DNA of 52,696 bases from an uncultured Parabacteroides sp. (GTDB lineage: Bacteria; Bacteroidota; Bacteroidia; Bacteroidales; Tannerellaceae). The position numbers and the translations under genes are program-made. The DNA lies in NCBI GenBank assembly GCA_944325335.1, contig CALUZR010000019.1, forward strand, positions 1 to 52,696. Direction: 5' to 3'. The notes beneath the pieces were generated by a model that was not told the origin of the DNA, made no database searches, and saw only the letters and a program-made list of their open reading frames with translations. Every line of letters starts with the position of its first letter. The first letter of the stretch is position 1. Shown here piece after piece: positions 16,220 to 25,118 of the stretch.

Positions 16220-17377
16220 TCAATACGCATGTGTATGTTCGTCTCCCATCTCGGTACGGTTAATGCCCCGGATGTCTATCGCCCGCCAAGCAAAGAAGAT
16301 GTAGGCGATGACGAAGGGGATGAGGATGGAGACGTAGCTCATCACCTCGAGCGTGAAGAGGCTGGAGCTGCTGTTCTGTATCGTAAGCGAGCTTTGCAGG
16401 TCGGCCAGCGAAGGGTAATAAGCCGTATGGTTGAGTCCGGCGCAAAGGAGCAAGGACGTCACCGTCAAGACCGTACCCGGACCAGCGAACCATATCCCCT
16501 GCCGACATCCTTTCTGGAAGAGTGTCTTCCCTATGCCAAACAAAACTCCCACGACGCCCACCAAGAACATGCCCAATACCCAAGGCATCTCAAGCAGGTT
16601 GTGCAAATACTTTTGCGGCTCCATATACACCTCTTGCGTGATAGGATCTACGGCAAAGCCTTCCGTCAGCAACAGGTAGAAAAGGAACAGGAGGAAGAAG
16701 ATGAGGAATGCGCTACTCTCCTTCTTCAGATGTCGGCGACAACGGGCGTCAATCTCCGCATCGTTAATATTATTAATGAAATAGAGCAAAGCCAACACAC
16801 GCGCCAAGCAAAGGACTGCCACGCCAAGCATGAGGTTCCAGATATTCGTGACGGCTTCCAACCCGTGCCACGGCGTCGCCCATTGAGAGATAATGGGCAT
16901 CGAAAGATCGGTCAAATGCTCTTTATTGACTACAAACTCGGCTCCTGTGAAAAATGTCGCCACGGCTGTCCCTAAAAGCAACGGGCCGGCAATACCATTA
17001 ATAATAAGGAATACCTGATAGGTCCGCTTACCCAGCAGATTCCCCTTCTTTGCCTGATATTCGTACGAGACAGCTTGCAGGACGAAGCAAAGCAGGATCA
17101 ACATCCAAACCCAATACGCCCCGCCGAAGCTCGTGGAATAGAACAAGGGGAAGGAAGCAAAGAAGGCACCGCCGAAGGTGACGAGCGTCGTAAAGGTGAA
17201 CTCCCATTTGCGCCCGGTCGAATTGAGAAGCATCTTTTGCTGCATTTCGGTTTTCCCGATTTGGAAGAGAAGCGATTGCCCGCCCTGTACGAAGAGTAAG
17301 AACACCAGTAATCCGCCCAATAGCGATACTAAAAACCACCAATATTGTTGCAAGAATAAATAATCTGAATTTTCCAT
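16220..17377 (-). CDS. cydB: Cytochrome bd ubiquinol oxidase subunit II
   Basis: 385 aa from the ATG at 17377 (MENSDYLFLQQYWWFLVSLL); an earlier in-frame start at 17407 would overlap cydA and is less likely. The protein has about nine hydrophobic helices and family motifs such as the N-terminal QQYWW, FTTLVTFGGAFFASFPLFYS and WATPWHGLEA. With CydA it forms the high-affinity quinol oxidase that reduces oxygen to water, allowing nanaerobic respiration and oxygen removal in an otherwise anaerobic gut organism. It starts 7 bases after the cydA stop. Confidence 0.96.
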   Translation of the reverse strand: MENSDYLFLQQYWWFLVSLLGGLLVFLLFVQGGQSLLFQIGKTEMQQKMLLNSTGRKWEFTFTTLVTFGGAFFASFPLFYSTSFGGAYWVWMLILLCFVLQAVSYEYQAKKGNLLGKRTYQVFLIINGIAGPLLLGTAVATFFTGAEFVVNKEHLTDLSMPIISQWATPWHGLEAVTNIWNLMLGVAVLCLARVLALLYFINNINDAEIDARCRRHLKKESSAFLIFFLLFLFYLLLTEGFAVDPITQEVYMEPQKYLHNLLEMPWVLGMFLVGVVGVLFGIGKTLFQKGCRQGIWFAGPGTVLTVTSLLLCAGLNHTAYYPSLADLQSSLTIQNSSSSLFTLEVMSYVSILIPFVIAYIFFAWRAIDIRGINRTEMGDEHTHAY

Positions 17378-17384
17378 CGTATTG

Positions 17385-18944
17385 TTATTTAATAGTGAGT
17401 GATTCATCGTTTGTTTCCGGTCCCTGCTGGATAGCCTTGAGCAGGATGCGAATCTCGGCTATAAGCAAGACCGTGAATAAACATAAGAAAAGGAAGAAAG
17501 TGGTCTGCACAGCCGAAGCCTCCAGCCGCGACACGCTCGCCACCGTCGGCAGGATATCCTGTATCGCCCAAGGCTGGCGACCTACTTCAGCCACAATCCA
17601 TCCGGCTTGCCCCGCGATATAAGCCAACGGGATGCTCCACAATGCCACATAGTGCATCCACTTCTGCCCCACCAACTTCTGGCCACGCAGTAACAAAAGG
17701 GTCGCCACAAAGAGCAAGATTAAATAGCCTCCCAAAATCACCATGAAGTGAAAAGCATAGAAAGTCATACCGACCGGCGGAATCAATTCGTCGGCCGACT
17801 TCAAATAACCATACCCAAAGTAAGGAAAGTTGGCATCCAACGTAGTGCGATGCAATAACATAGAGGCCTCATCGTTCGCCTCTTTCGCCTTCCGATAATC
17901 AGCTAAAGCTTGAATGGCAATGCGTCCTTTGGCGATTTTCTCTTCGGCAGAGAGGGCTGTTGATCCATCTTTCAGCGTATAACCTCCTTCGACCAAGTCT
18001 TTCATGCCCGGAACAAAGGCATCGGATTCGCGTTCGGCCAAAAGGGAAAGCATCTTTGGGATTTCTATTTTAAAAAGGAAGGGCTCCTCGGTACCGTCAT
18101 AGCTCGTCCGATTCGGATTTAAAACCCCCACGCCTACTAATCCGGCACCTTCCGTACCTTCATACAATCCTTCCATCGCGGCAAGCTTCAACGGTTGCTT
18201 TTGAGCAACTTGATAGGCCGACCCGTCGCCCGTCCAAAGCAAAAGAACGGAAGCCACCAAACCGAATACCGCACCGACCCGAATACTCCGCAAGGCAAAA
18301 TCCGTGTGCCGTTTCTTTAATAAATACCAGCAACTGACGCCAATCACGAACGTCGCACCCGTCACCCAACCCGAAAGTACCGTATGGCAGAACTTATTCA
18401 TCGCCACGGGCGAAAGAGCTACGGCCCAGAAGTCCATCATCTCGTTGCGTACTGAGTCAGGATTAAAGTGCATACCTGCCGGATATTGCATCCAGGAGTT
18501 AGCAATGAGAATCCAAAGCGCGGAAAGCGTAGCGCCTATGATGGTGAGCCATGTCGACGCCAAGTGCGCCCGCTTGCTTACTTTTTCCCAGCCAAAATAC
18601 ATAATCGCAATAAATGTCGCCTCCATGAAAAAGGCCACAATACCCTCAATGGCCAACGGAGCACCAAAGATATCGCCTACAAACCAGCTATAGTTCGACC
18701 AGTTTGTACCAAACTCAAACTCCAGTATCAAACCTGTCGCGACTCCAATCGCAAAGTTAATACCAAACAATTTCATCCAGAATTGCGCCGTATTCTTCCA
18801 ATGCGCCTCTCCAGTCTTTACATACAAAGTCTCCATAATGGCTTGGATAATACCCAGTCCCAACGTCAAAGGGACGAAAAGCCAATGATACATAGCCGTC
18901 AACGCAAATTGCGCCCGCGACCAATCAATCAACGCCGTATCCAT
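17385..18944 (-). CDS. cydA: Cytochrome bd ubiquinol oxidase subunit I
   Basis: 519 aa. Catalytic subunit carrying hemes b558, b595 and d. Heme ligand His20 is seen in TAMYHWLFVPLTLGLG; a second His sits in NKFCHTVLSGW (near 187); GRQPWAIQDILPT, the GRQPW quinol-site signature, lies near 445. The regions EFEFGTNWSNYSWFVGDIFG and EGIVAFFMEATF are family-typical. It belongs to a DUF4492-cydA-cydB operon, the normal Bacteroidales order. Confidence 0.97.
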   Translation of the reverse strand: MDTALIDWSRAQFALTAMYHWLFVPLTLGLGIIQAIMETLYVKTGEAHWKNTAQFWMKLFGINFAIGVATGLILEFEFGTNWSNYSWFVGDIFGAPLAIEGIVAFFMEATFIAIMYFGWEKVSKRAHLASTWLTIIGATLSALWILIANSWMQYPAGMHFNPDSVRNEMMDFWAVALSPVAMNKFCHTVLSGWVTGATFVIGVSCWYLLKKRHTDFALRSIRVGAVFGLVASVLLLWTGDGSAYQVAQKQPLKLAAMEGLYEGTEGAGLVGVGVLNPNRTSYDGTEEPFLFKIEIPKMLSLLAERESDAFVPGMKDLVEGGYTLKDGSTALSAEEKIAKGRIAIQALADYRKAKEANDEASMLLHRTTLDANFPYFGYGYLKSADELIPPVGMTFYAFHFMVILGGYLILLFVATLLLLRGQKLVGQKWMHYVALWSIPLAYIAGQAGWIVAEVGRQPWAIQDILPTVASVSRLEASAVQTTFFLFLCLFTVLLIAEIRILLKAIQQGPETNDESLTIK

Positions 18945-18971
18945 ACTTAATACCCTATCTTAAATTAGAAA

Positions 18972-19193
18972 TTAGAAATTAGAATTTGCTCGTTCGACCA
19001 ACTCAGTAGAGACATACGCCTCTTTCTCTTCCTCCGCAAGTCCACCTAAAAAGTCGGGAAAGAAGAACAACTTCAAGATGAAAAACATCACAAACAGCTT
19101 AACCAAGATAATAAGCCACAATACTTTACCCAGCTTCATATCCCGAAAACCCTCCGCATAAAACGCGTATATCTTCTTTAATCCCATTCCCAT
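18972..19193 (-). CDS. DUF4492 small membrane protein, cytochrome bd operon
   Basis: 73 aa with one long hydrophobic helix (about 24-45) after an amphipathic N-terminus containing FYAEGFRDMKLGKVLW. I recognise this as DUF4492, regularly found just upstream of cydA in Bacteroidales, so a role as an accessory small subunit or assembly helper of the oxidase is plausible but unproven. 27 bases separate it from cydA. A weak promoter-like TACCTTTA is on the reverse strand at 19222-19229. Confidence 0.8.
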   Translation of the reverse strand: MGMGLKKIYAFYAEGFRDMKLGKVLWLIILVKLFVMFFILKLFFFPDFLGGLAEEEKEAYVSTELVERANSNF

Positions 19194-19221
19194 ATCGCTT
19201 GCTTGTTGGTTAAAATTGGGT

Positions 19222-19229
19222 TAAAGGTA
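19222..19229 (-). promoter_or_regulatory. Weak -7 element for the cyd operon
   Basis: Reverse strand TACCTTTA, one mismatch to TAnnTTTG, 28 bases before the DUF4492 ATG. Confidence 0.35.
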
Positions 19230-19369
19230 GCGAAAAAATCGCCTCGTCCTACTCGCACCCCGCCTCTTATTTTCAAAAAACGCAGAACCTTATGAAAGCT
19301 CCATGCTCCACATTCAAACTAAATAACCATTCTTCCCATACTGTGTATCGTTTTTTAGAAACAAATCAT

Positions 19370-19377
19370 TATCTTTG
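19370..19377 (+). promoter_or_regulatory. -7 element of the toxin-antitoxin operon
   Basis: TATCTTTG, 22 bases before the toxin ATG. Confidence 0.6.
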
Positions 19378-19399
19378 CCCCATACAAAAATGAAAAGCA

Positions 19400-19744
19400 A
19401 TGAATAAAAGGAGGTCAAAAGTAGTAACAACAGACGAAGCAGACGCATTCCTTCGATCTTTGCCTCTTCAGACACAGAAAAAGATAGCGTATAATGTGGC
19501 TAAAGTCGAAGCAGGCATAATAGATAATGAGCTTTTTAAGAAATTGGGAAGTAGCAATATATGGGAACTTCGAACGCTCTTCAACGGCATCCATTATAGA
19601 TTGTTTGCCTTTTGGGATACAGAAGAAGAAACACTCATCATTGCCACTCATGGAATAATAAAGAAAACTCAAAAGGCACCACTAAAGGAAATTGCAAAAG
19701 CAGAAGCTATAAGGAAAGAATATTTCGAGAACAAAAATAAATAA
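19400..19744 (+). CDS. higB: HigB/RelE-superfamily toxin
   Basis: 114 aa. Features of the phage Gp49-like/HigB branch of RelE mRNA interferases: a Lys/Arg-rich start, helix DEADAFLRSLPLQTQKKIAY, then the beta-sheet core with LGSSNIWELRTLFNGIHYRL and FAFWDTEEETLIIATHGIIK, and a basic C-terminal helix. It is expected to cut mRNA at the ribosome. The antitoxin gene follows after 3 bases, and the toxin-first order is that of HigBA modules. Confidence 0.9.
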   Translation: MNKRRSKVVTTDEADAFLRSLPLQTQKKIAYNVAKVEAGIIDNELFKKLGSSNIWELRTLFNGIHYRLFAFWDTEEETLIIATHGIIKKTQKAPLKEIAKAEAIRKEYFENKNK

Positions 19745-19747
19745 TAT

Positions 19748-20077
19748 ATGGCACAAATGAAATTACACTCTTTTGATGACTACAAAGATGAACTCTTTGG
19801 CAAGGTAGGCACACCGGAAAGGGATGAAATGGAAGCTAAACTCAAAGAAGAAGTAGATGCTTACTTCGTAGGTGAAGCCATCCGCAAAGCCCGATTAGCC
19901 CAACACTTGACGCAGGAACAATTGGGCGAAAAGATTGGTGTGCAACGGGCACAAATCTCCAAATTGGAAAAAGGAGAAAGTATTACGCTTGCTTCTATGC
20001 GACGCGTATTTAAAGCATTAGGCGTTGCTACAGCCACATTAGATTTAGGAACTTTCGGGAAAGTGGCATTGTGGTAA
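19748..20077 (+). CDS. higA: HigA-type antitoxin, XRE-family HTH
   Basis: 109 aa. The C-terminal two thirds form an XRE/Cro helix-turn-helix: AIRKARLAQHLTQEQLGEKIGVQ, AQISKLEKGESITLASMRRVFKALG. The N-terminal 35 residues would wrap the toxin. Expected to neutralise the preceding toxin and repress the shared promoter. It ends 68 bases before the 3' end of the convergent giant surface protein gene. Confidence 0.92.
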   Translation: MAQMKLHSFDDYKDELFGKVGTPERDEMEAKLKEEVDAYFVGEAIRKARLAQHLTQEQLGEKIGVQRAQISKLEKGESITLASMRRVFKALGVATATLDLGTFGKVALW

Positions 20078-20144
20078 AAAATAAAGAAAAAGCGGAAGGA
20101 AAGTCCCGAAGGCTTCCTCCCGCTCAATCTATTCTATCATGCTA

Positions 20145-23100
20145 TCAACGCACGATTACCTTCACACGTTTCACATCCTGTCCGTTCTCTAATACAACGA
20201 CATAGACACCGGCCGGAACGCGTACTTGCACATCGCCTTCCAAGTGCTGTCTTGTCTGGATGCGACCACTGATGCTTACCACCGTCAAGTCCGCATTCGA
20301 GACGTTCTTCACTTGGATATAACCTCTACCAGCATAAATACCAGCCGATTCGATATCCTCGATGCCCGTCGGTACGCCCGAGAAGACTGCCTCAATCGTC
20401 ATCGCCTTCGTCACCGTGATTTCGCGCATCTGGTCGCGATTGGAAGTATTGTCTCTCCAATGCGCGAAGCTGACGCCATCCACCGGATAAGCCACAACCA
20501 CCAGCTCGTCACCGTAATAGCACTTACCGTCCAACGGATACTGCTCTGCCTTCACCTTGCCCACGAGATAACCCTTCGTGTTCTTCGATTCGGTGACAAT
20601 CTTCACGTCAATCGGCGTCGGGTTCGGGAGGGAAACGGTTACAGTCGTATTGCTCGTGACCGAATTAATACGATACTTACCCTTGCTTACCTTCGTCGCG
20701 CCCGTTACGACCAACTTATCCAAGTCAGCATCCAAGGCGTTCACCGTAAACTCGAACGATTTCGTATAATAAACGCCATTCTCGCCTTCCTTGCCCAAGA
20801 TAAAGCCACGGTTGTTCGTCGTTGCTTTCTGTACCTTTACAATGTATTGGCTATCCTCGTCGATGACTGGATCGGCGGGTTCGGGTTCGGGAATTTCGGG
20901 TTCGATCAGGGTAAATACTGCCGAAACCGCAACCGATTCGTTACCTACCGTATAAACCTCGTTCGGATTCCATGAATATCCATTTACCAACAGTTGTTCG
21001 AACCGGAAGTTAGCAGCCGGCGTTACTTGGAAACGCAAGATAGTACCTTCCGCAATCTCCTCTTCGCCATAGAAACGTTCTCCAGTCTTAGCATTCGTCA
21101 CGATAATCGAACCGACTTGCGAACCCGGATCTTTAATGGTGATTAAGTTCTTGTCGGAAACCGCTACATTCACGTCTGTCATTGAATAATCATAGTTTTC
21201 ACCTTCTTCTGGCCAGAACACGACTTTATAAGGTTCACCATCTTCAGGAACACTCGTATATTCATACCATTCGAACGTACCGGCTACGGTCATAAACGCT
21301 TCACCTTTTTCGTTCAATGCTTTAGCCACACCGCCTATCAAGTTCGATTGCGACAAGTCTTGTCCCTTCGGAATCAATGTCGGACGCGGAGGAGTAACAA
21401 TCTCTGTTTTCACCTTAGTAATCTCCAACGTGCCGACGTATGCATTTTCAAGAGCTTTGTATGCCTTATAATCAGACTTATTACCTTGGTAAGGAATTGT
21501 TACATATACCTTATATGTTCCGGCATTCTTCGGCTTCTTATCAACTGCATACTCAGTCGTCTCATTTATTACTTGTGTATATGAGAAATATTCTCCCTCC
21601 AAGTCTTCTAAATCAACTTCCTTGTTATTGGCATCTAAAATGGTAAAGTTGGTAAATTCCGGTTCTGAACCATTATAAGTAACTGTTGTTTCACCTGATG
21701 TTACCGTAAAATTCTTATTCAGATCAAACTTTTCTCCCGTATAATCTATTGTAAAGACTGTACCTTTTTCTACGGTTACAGCTTCAAATATGATAGTACG
21801 AGAATTATAATCAGGCGATACGGCCCATGCTATGTTATCCGGATCATCATTTTTCTTCAGATTAATCTTTGTGATGTCGTAATAATCCGGCACATACATT
21901 TTCACCTTTATTTTTGCTCCTTCCGGTACTTTCGTATCTTGATCTATTTCTAAATCGCCATTATAGAGCGTTATCTCAATACCATCCGGAATATTCTTAA
22001 ATGCAACTGCATGTTCTGGCATCGTGCCTGTTGTTGTAGAAACAGTTGCAGTCTTATAATTCTTGTCCTCTGCCTTACTGCTTTCTACAAGAGCCGTGAA
22101 GCGTACTTCTACCGTTTCAGCAGTCTTGTTGGTAGTTTGTACAGGATCGCCATTGCTATCCAATACTTCCCACTTACCATACAATTCTTTACCATCTATG
22201 CCTTTAGCTACACCATCGGAAATTATATATTTACCATCTTTTACTTCCACTTTTGGCATTGTCGTCACCGTGGGCTGTGCAGGTTCTATAATAATTTGCC
22301 AACCTGCATTTTCGCTTTGTGGAACTCTTTGATGATCTTCAGTTGCTGGCAATCCACATATTACATTATAAGTACCAGCTTCTGTTGGAGCACCGTCGTT
22401 TAGTGGCGTTCCATCAGGCAATGTGTATTTTACTTCAACCTCGTTGTAATATTCTTCCGGATTGGTCTTGTAAGCAAACGGATGTTCTTTTTCGTCATAC
22501 ACATGTTTCTGTGTCTTATTTCCTGTTGCACTTGCATTATCCGGAGTTGGGATAATCTCAACCTTCACGTTCTTCTTCGTACGAATTACCAAATCTTGAT
22601 CCACAGAACCAGTATTGAACGTGGCAACATATTCGCGGGCAGCTTTACTTCCATCTTTTACGCTATTGCTTACCTCTTTCATTGTCCAACTTACGGATTG
22701 AGAACCATACGTGATGCTTGCCAACGTAATAGGATTGTTCGCCCATACTTTACCACCCCCAAATACGGCATTGCAAGTTAAAGCAAAAGACAATTGCACA
22801 TCTGTGTTTGCAGGAAAGCCTTCTACTCTAATATTATTAGATGTGCTTTCACCCTTTTGGAATGATTTATCACCAACTTTAATCACACTATTCGGAGCAA
22901 ATACATCACCAGCAATATTCGTAGCTTCACCTTCCAACTTCAGCGTAATCGCAACCGTATTAGTCTTCGTAATATTTGCCGTAATCGCCAAATCCGTCTT
23001 TGCAAAAGTTTCATATTCATACGTATTGGCTGCAGCTACTTTCTCAATATCGCCAGATTTATCCGTGCCATCAATAAAGATAGAAGGTTCATAACCAGGT

Positions 23101-24566
23101 TCAGCCTTGAACGTCACCTTAATCTTACTGCCGTATGGAACTTCTGTCGTATTGTCTGGTGTCAAAGGAATAGGTTGTTGATCACCTTTTTGTGCCTCAG
23201 CTACAATAGAGCTATTCGTACCATCCACACTTTTCTTAAATGTTATGTCCAGCATCGCATCTTTCAACTCAGCTTCAATGCTCGGATGAATGTCTTTCTT
23301 CTGATTTGCATCCCAATAACCTTCTACACGGAAAGCCTTGTGATCTTTATCTGAAGATGTTTGTTCAGATAATGCAGTTGTCTTAAACGAATCTAATTCT
23401 TTTCCTGCATCTTTAGCAGCATCCGAAGTTGCAACTAAAATAACTGTGCCTTGTGTTACTTCATCGCCATCATTTATCTTTGCATTCGTCAGTTGATTCG
23501 TTACATTAACATTATCATCATCCACAATATCCAAATTGAACTTAGCTGGAGTAATAACAATATTATCTATAATTAGCGTTGCTTCGCCGTAAGTCAAAGT
23601 GGCTTGATAAGTACCTTCTTGATAAATATTTTTGTTGTCTGCATCGTAGAAATAGAACGTAGACGGTTCGGCTTCTAATATTTTATGCCCATGATTCCGC
23701 GAAACATACGTGCCATTTTCCAGACGTTTCCAAGTAGCCTTTACCTTTGTCCAATCTACATCGCTTTCATCCGGTTCATCAAACCAAATGTGTAGTTCTT
23801 TAAAGTCCAACCCCTTATTGGCATCTGCCGTAAATGTAGAAGAAGCCGTATAAGTCTGTGTGCCGAAAGTCACATCCATCTCTTTCGTCACACCTCCGAC
23901 ATAACGCAACGAGTTTCCTCCTACGTTCAGTTTCTTCAACGTAGACGGAACGGTCAATTCATCATTCTGCAACTCATTGTTCGCTACATTCAACTCTTCC
24001 AAAGCCGAGAAAGAAGTAAAGTTCAACGTGGAACTCAGCGCGTTATTCGACAAGTCCAATTTCTTTAATGTTGTGACATTATAAGTAGTCAACCAAGTCG
24101 TAAAACCACAATTCGACGCATTGATTTCTTCTATAACATTTAATGCCCCGTCCATCTCCGTTAATTCCTTATTCCCGGAAATATCCAGCTTCTTCAATCC
24201 GGCAGTATTGGTAAACTTCAATGAAGTCAGTCCTAAATCCGATGCCGTTAAAGTCTCTAATTCAGCTTTATCTATTGTCAATGTTGTAGCCTTACCAGTA
24301 AGTGTCAAAGTTTTAAATACACCTTGTATGGTAACCGTCTGATCAGCTTCTTTGGCAGCTATTTCATATGATTTAACATCTGACCAAAAAGTTTGTTTTT
24401 TCTTACCATCTACGAATACCACCGCTTGCTTACCGCTTTCTGCAGATCCGTCGGGAATTTCAATCTTTAATGTCCCGCCAGCCGGAACCGTGATTGAAAT
24501 TTCCGCTCTTACCAACCCCACCGACACCATCAGCATCAGTAGGCTTAAAAGTAATCGTTGTTTCAT
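20145..24566 (-). CDS. Giant secreted LRR/MBG-repeat surface protein with T9SS-like C-terminus
   Basis: 1473 aa. Signal peptide of about 21 residues (LMLMVSVGLVRA). Residues ~75-230 are leucine-rich repeats (for example LKKLDISGNKELTEM, LKKLDLSNNALSS, LEELNVANNELQ). The long middle holds MBG-type repeats (phrases such as VTYNGSEPEF, AGTYKVYVTIPY) and bacterial Ig/InlB-like strands. The final ~60 residues (VVSISGRIQTRQHLEGDVQV, then VPAGVYVVVLENGQ) look like a type A T9SS sorting domain. The protein is probably exported and displayed as an adhesin or sugar/host-binding protein. Its start codon lies inside the palindrome CATATCATGATATG. No consensus promoter was recognised directly upstream. 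Confidence 0.8.
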   Translation of the reverse strand: MKQRLLLSLLMLMVSVGLVRAEISITVPAGGTLKIEIPDGSAESGKQAVVFVDGKKKQTFWSDVKSYEIAAKEADQTVTIQGVFKTLTLTGKATTLTIDKAELETLTASDLGLTSLKFTNTAGLKKLDISGNKELTEMDGALNVIEEINASNCGFTTWLTTYNVTTLKKLDLSNNALSSTLNFTSFSALEELNVANNELQNDELTVPSTLKKLNVGGNSLRYVGGVTKEMDVTFGTQTYTASSTFTADANKGLDFKELHIWFDEPDESDVDWTKVKATWKRLENGTYVSRNHGHKILEAEPSTFYFYDADNKNIYQEGTYQATLTYGEATLIIDNIVITPAKFNLDIVDDDNVNVTNQLTNAKINDGDEVTQGTVILVATSDAAKDAGKELDSFKTTALSEQTSSDKDHKAFRVEGYWDANQKKDIHPSIEAELKDAMLDITFKKSVDGTNSSIVAEAQKGDQQPIPLTPDNTTEVPYGSKIKVTFKAEPGYEPSIFIDGTDKSGDIEKVAAANTYEYETFAKTDLAITANITKTNTVAITLKLEGEATNIAGDVFAPNSVIKVGDKSFQKGESTSNNIRVEGFPANTDVQLSFALTCNAVFGGGKVWANNPITLASITYGSQSVSWTMKEVSNSVKDGSKAAREYVATFNTGSVDQDLVIRTKKNVKVEIIPTPDNASATGNKTQKHVYDEKEHPFAYKTNPEEYYNEVEVKYTLPDGTPLNDGAPTEAGTYNVICGLPATEDHQRVPQSENAGWQIIIEPAQPTVTTMPKVEVKDGKYIISDGVAKGIDGKELYGKWEVLDSNGDPVQTTNKTAETVEVRFTALVESSKAEDKNYKTATVSTTTGTMPEHAVAFKNIPDGIEITLYNGDLEIDQDTKVPEGAKIKVKMYVPDYYDITKINLKKNDDPDNIAWAVSPDYNSRTIIFEAVTVEKGTVFTIDYTGEKFDLNKNFTVTSGETTVTYNGSEPEFTNFTILDANNKEVDLEDLEGEYFSYTQVINETTEYAVDKKPKNAGTYKVYVTIPYQGNKSDYKAYKALENAYVGTLEITKVKTEIVTPPRPTLIPKGQDLSQSNLIGGVAKALNEKGEAFMTVAGTFEWYEYTSVPEDGEPYKVVFWPEEGENYDYSMTDVNVAVSDKNLITIKDPGSQVGSIIVTNAKTGERFYGEEEIAEGTILRFQVTPAANFRFEQLLVNGYSWNPNEVYTVGNESVAVSAVFTLIEPEIPEPEPADPVIDEDSQYIVKVQKATTNNRGFILGKEGENGVYYTKSFEFTVNALDADLDKLVVTGATKVSKGKYRINSVTSNTTVTVSLPNPTPIDVKIVTESKNTKGYLVGKVKAEQYPLDGKCYYGDELVVVAYPVDGVSFAHWRDNTSNRDQMREITVTKAMTIEAVFSGVPTGIEDIESAGIYAGRGYIQVKNVSNADLTVVSISGRIQTRQHLEGDVQVRVPAGVYVVVLENGQDVKRVKVIVR

Positions 24567-24648
24567 ATCATGATATGTTTAATAGTTTTTACTCTGTTTG
24601 TTTATCTCGTTTTTTATGCGGCCTTTTTGCCTTCCTGTCTTCGCTGGG

Positions 24649-24786
24649 CACATCAGCATTACTATGCTTGCCACATTAGTATTACTACACGTGCCACATT
24701 AGCATTACTATGCTCGCCACATTAGTATTACTACGCGTGCCACATCAGCATTACTATGCTTGCCACATTAGCATTACTACGATAGG
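24649..24786. repeat. Tandem array 5, 23-bp period, 6 copies
   Basis: Units starting CACATCAGCATTACTA or CACATTAGTATTACTA lie at 24649, 24672, 24695, 24718, 24741 and 24764. Units 2 and 4 hold the odd palindrome TAGTA-T-TACTA. The array lies 83 bases upstream of the 1473-aa protein and downstream of the terminator of the 1516-aa protein. Confidence 0.92.
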
Positions 24787-24828
24787 CACAACAGCTTTAT
24801 CAGGGCGGCCCAAGGTCGCGGTTTTTAC

Positions 24829-24863
24829 TAAAAAAGCCCCTCTCGTTGTTCGGAGAGAGGCCT
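24829..24863 (-). terminator. Intrinsic terminator of the 1516-aa surface protein mRNA
   Basis: Read leftward: GGCCTCTCTC (24853-24862), loop CGAACAAC, GAGAGGGGC (24836-24844), then six T residues. One of the strongest terminators in the window. Confidence 0.85.
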
Positions 24864-25118
24864 TTTGTGAGTTTTTACGCCCTGGTCTTCGCAGAAGAGG
24901 GCGTTAGTTTGAATAGAACTTTTATTTACAATATTAATACTAACGCGTCTGCTCGCGGCCTTCACAGGCGGTTTTGCCGCAGCGCTTCTTTATTAACAAT
25001 TTATCTTATTGTTATGAACTAATTCTTATTCAATTGAAAATTGAGAGTTGAAAATTGAAAGTTCAATGTGCAATGATGCGCTTAGAGAACTTTCAACTTT
25101 CCATTTTCAATTTTCCAT
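24864..25118 (-). other. Structured 3' untranslated region between the two giant genes
   Basis: On the reverse strand there are several hairpins before the terminator: an AT-rich inverted repeat at 25030-25115 (GAAAATTGA-like arms), GCGTTAGT (24945-24952 region) that can pair with ACTAACGC (near 24901-24908), and ACGCCCT/AGGGCGT (24877-24903). The last two share bases and exclude each other. No reading frame is supported. Together with array 5 this accounts for the 552-base gap. Confidence 0.5.

Noticed and set aside
24800..25010. tRNA or other known structured RNA in the GC-rich hairpin region
   Set aside because: No cloverleaf, T-loop or CCA end could be drawn; the hairpins are better explained as a 3' untranslated region with terminator.
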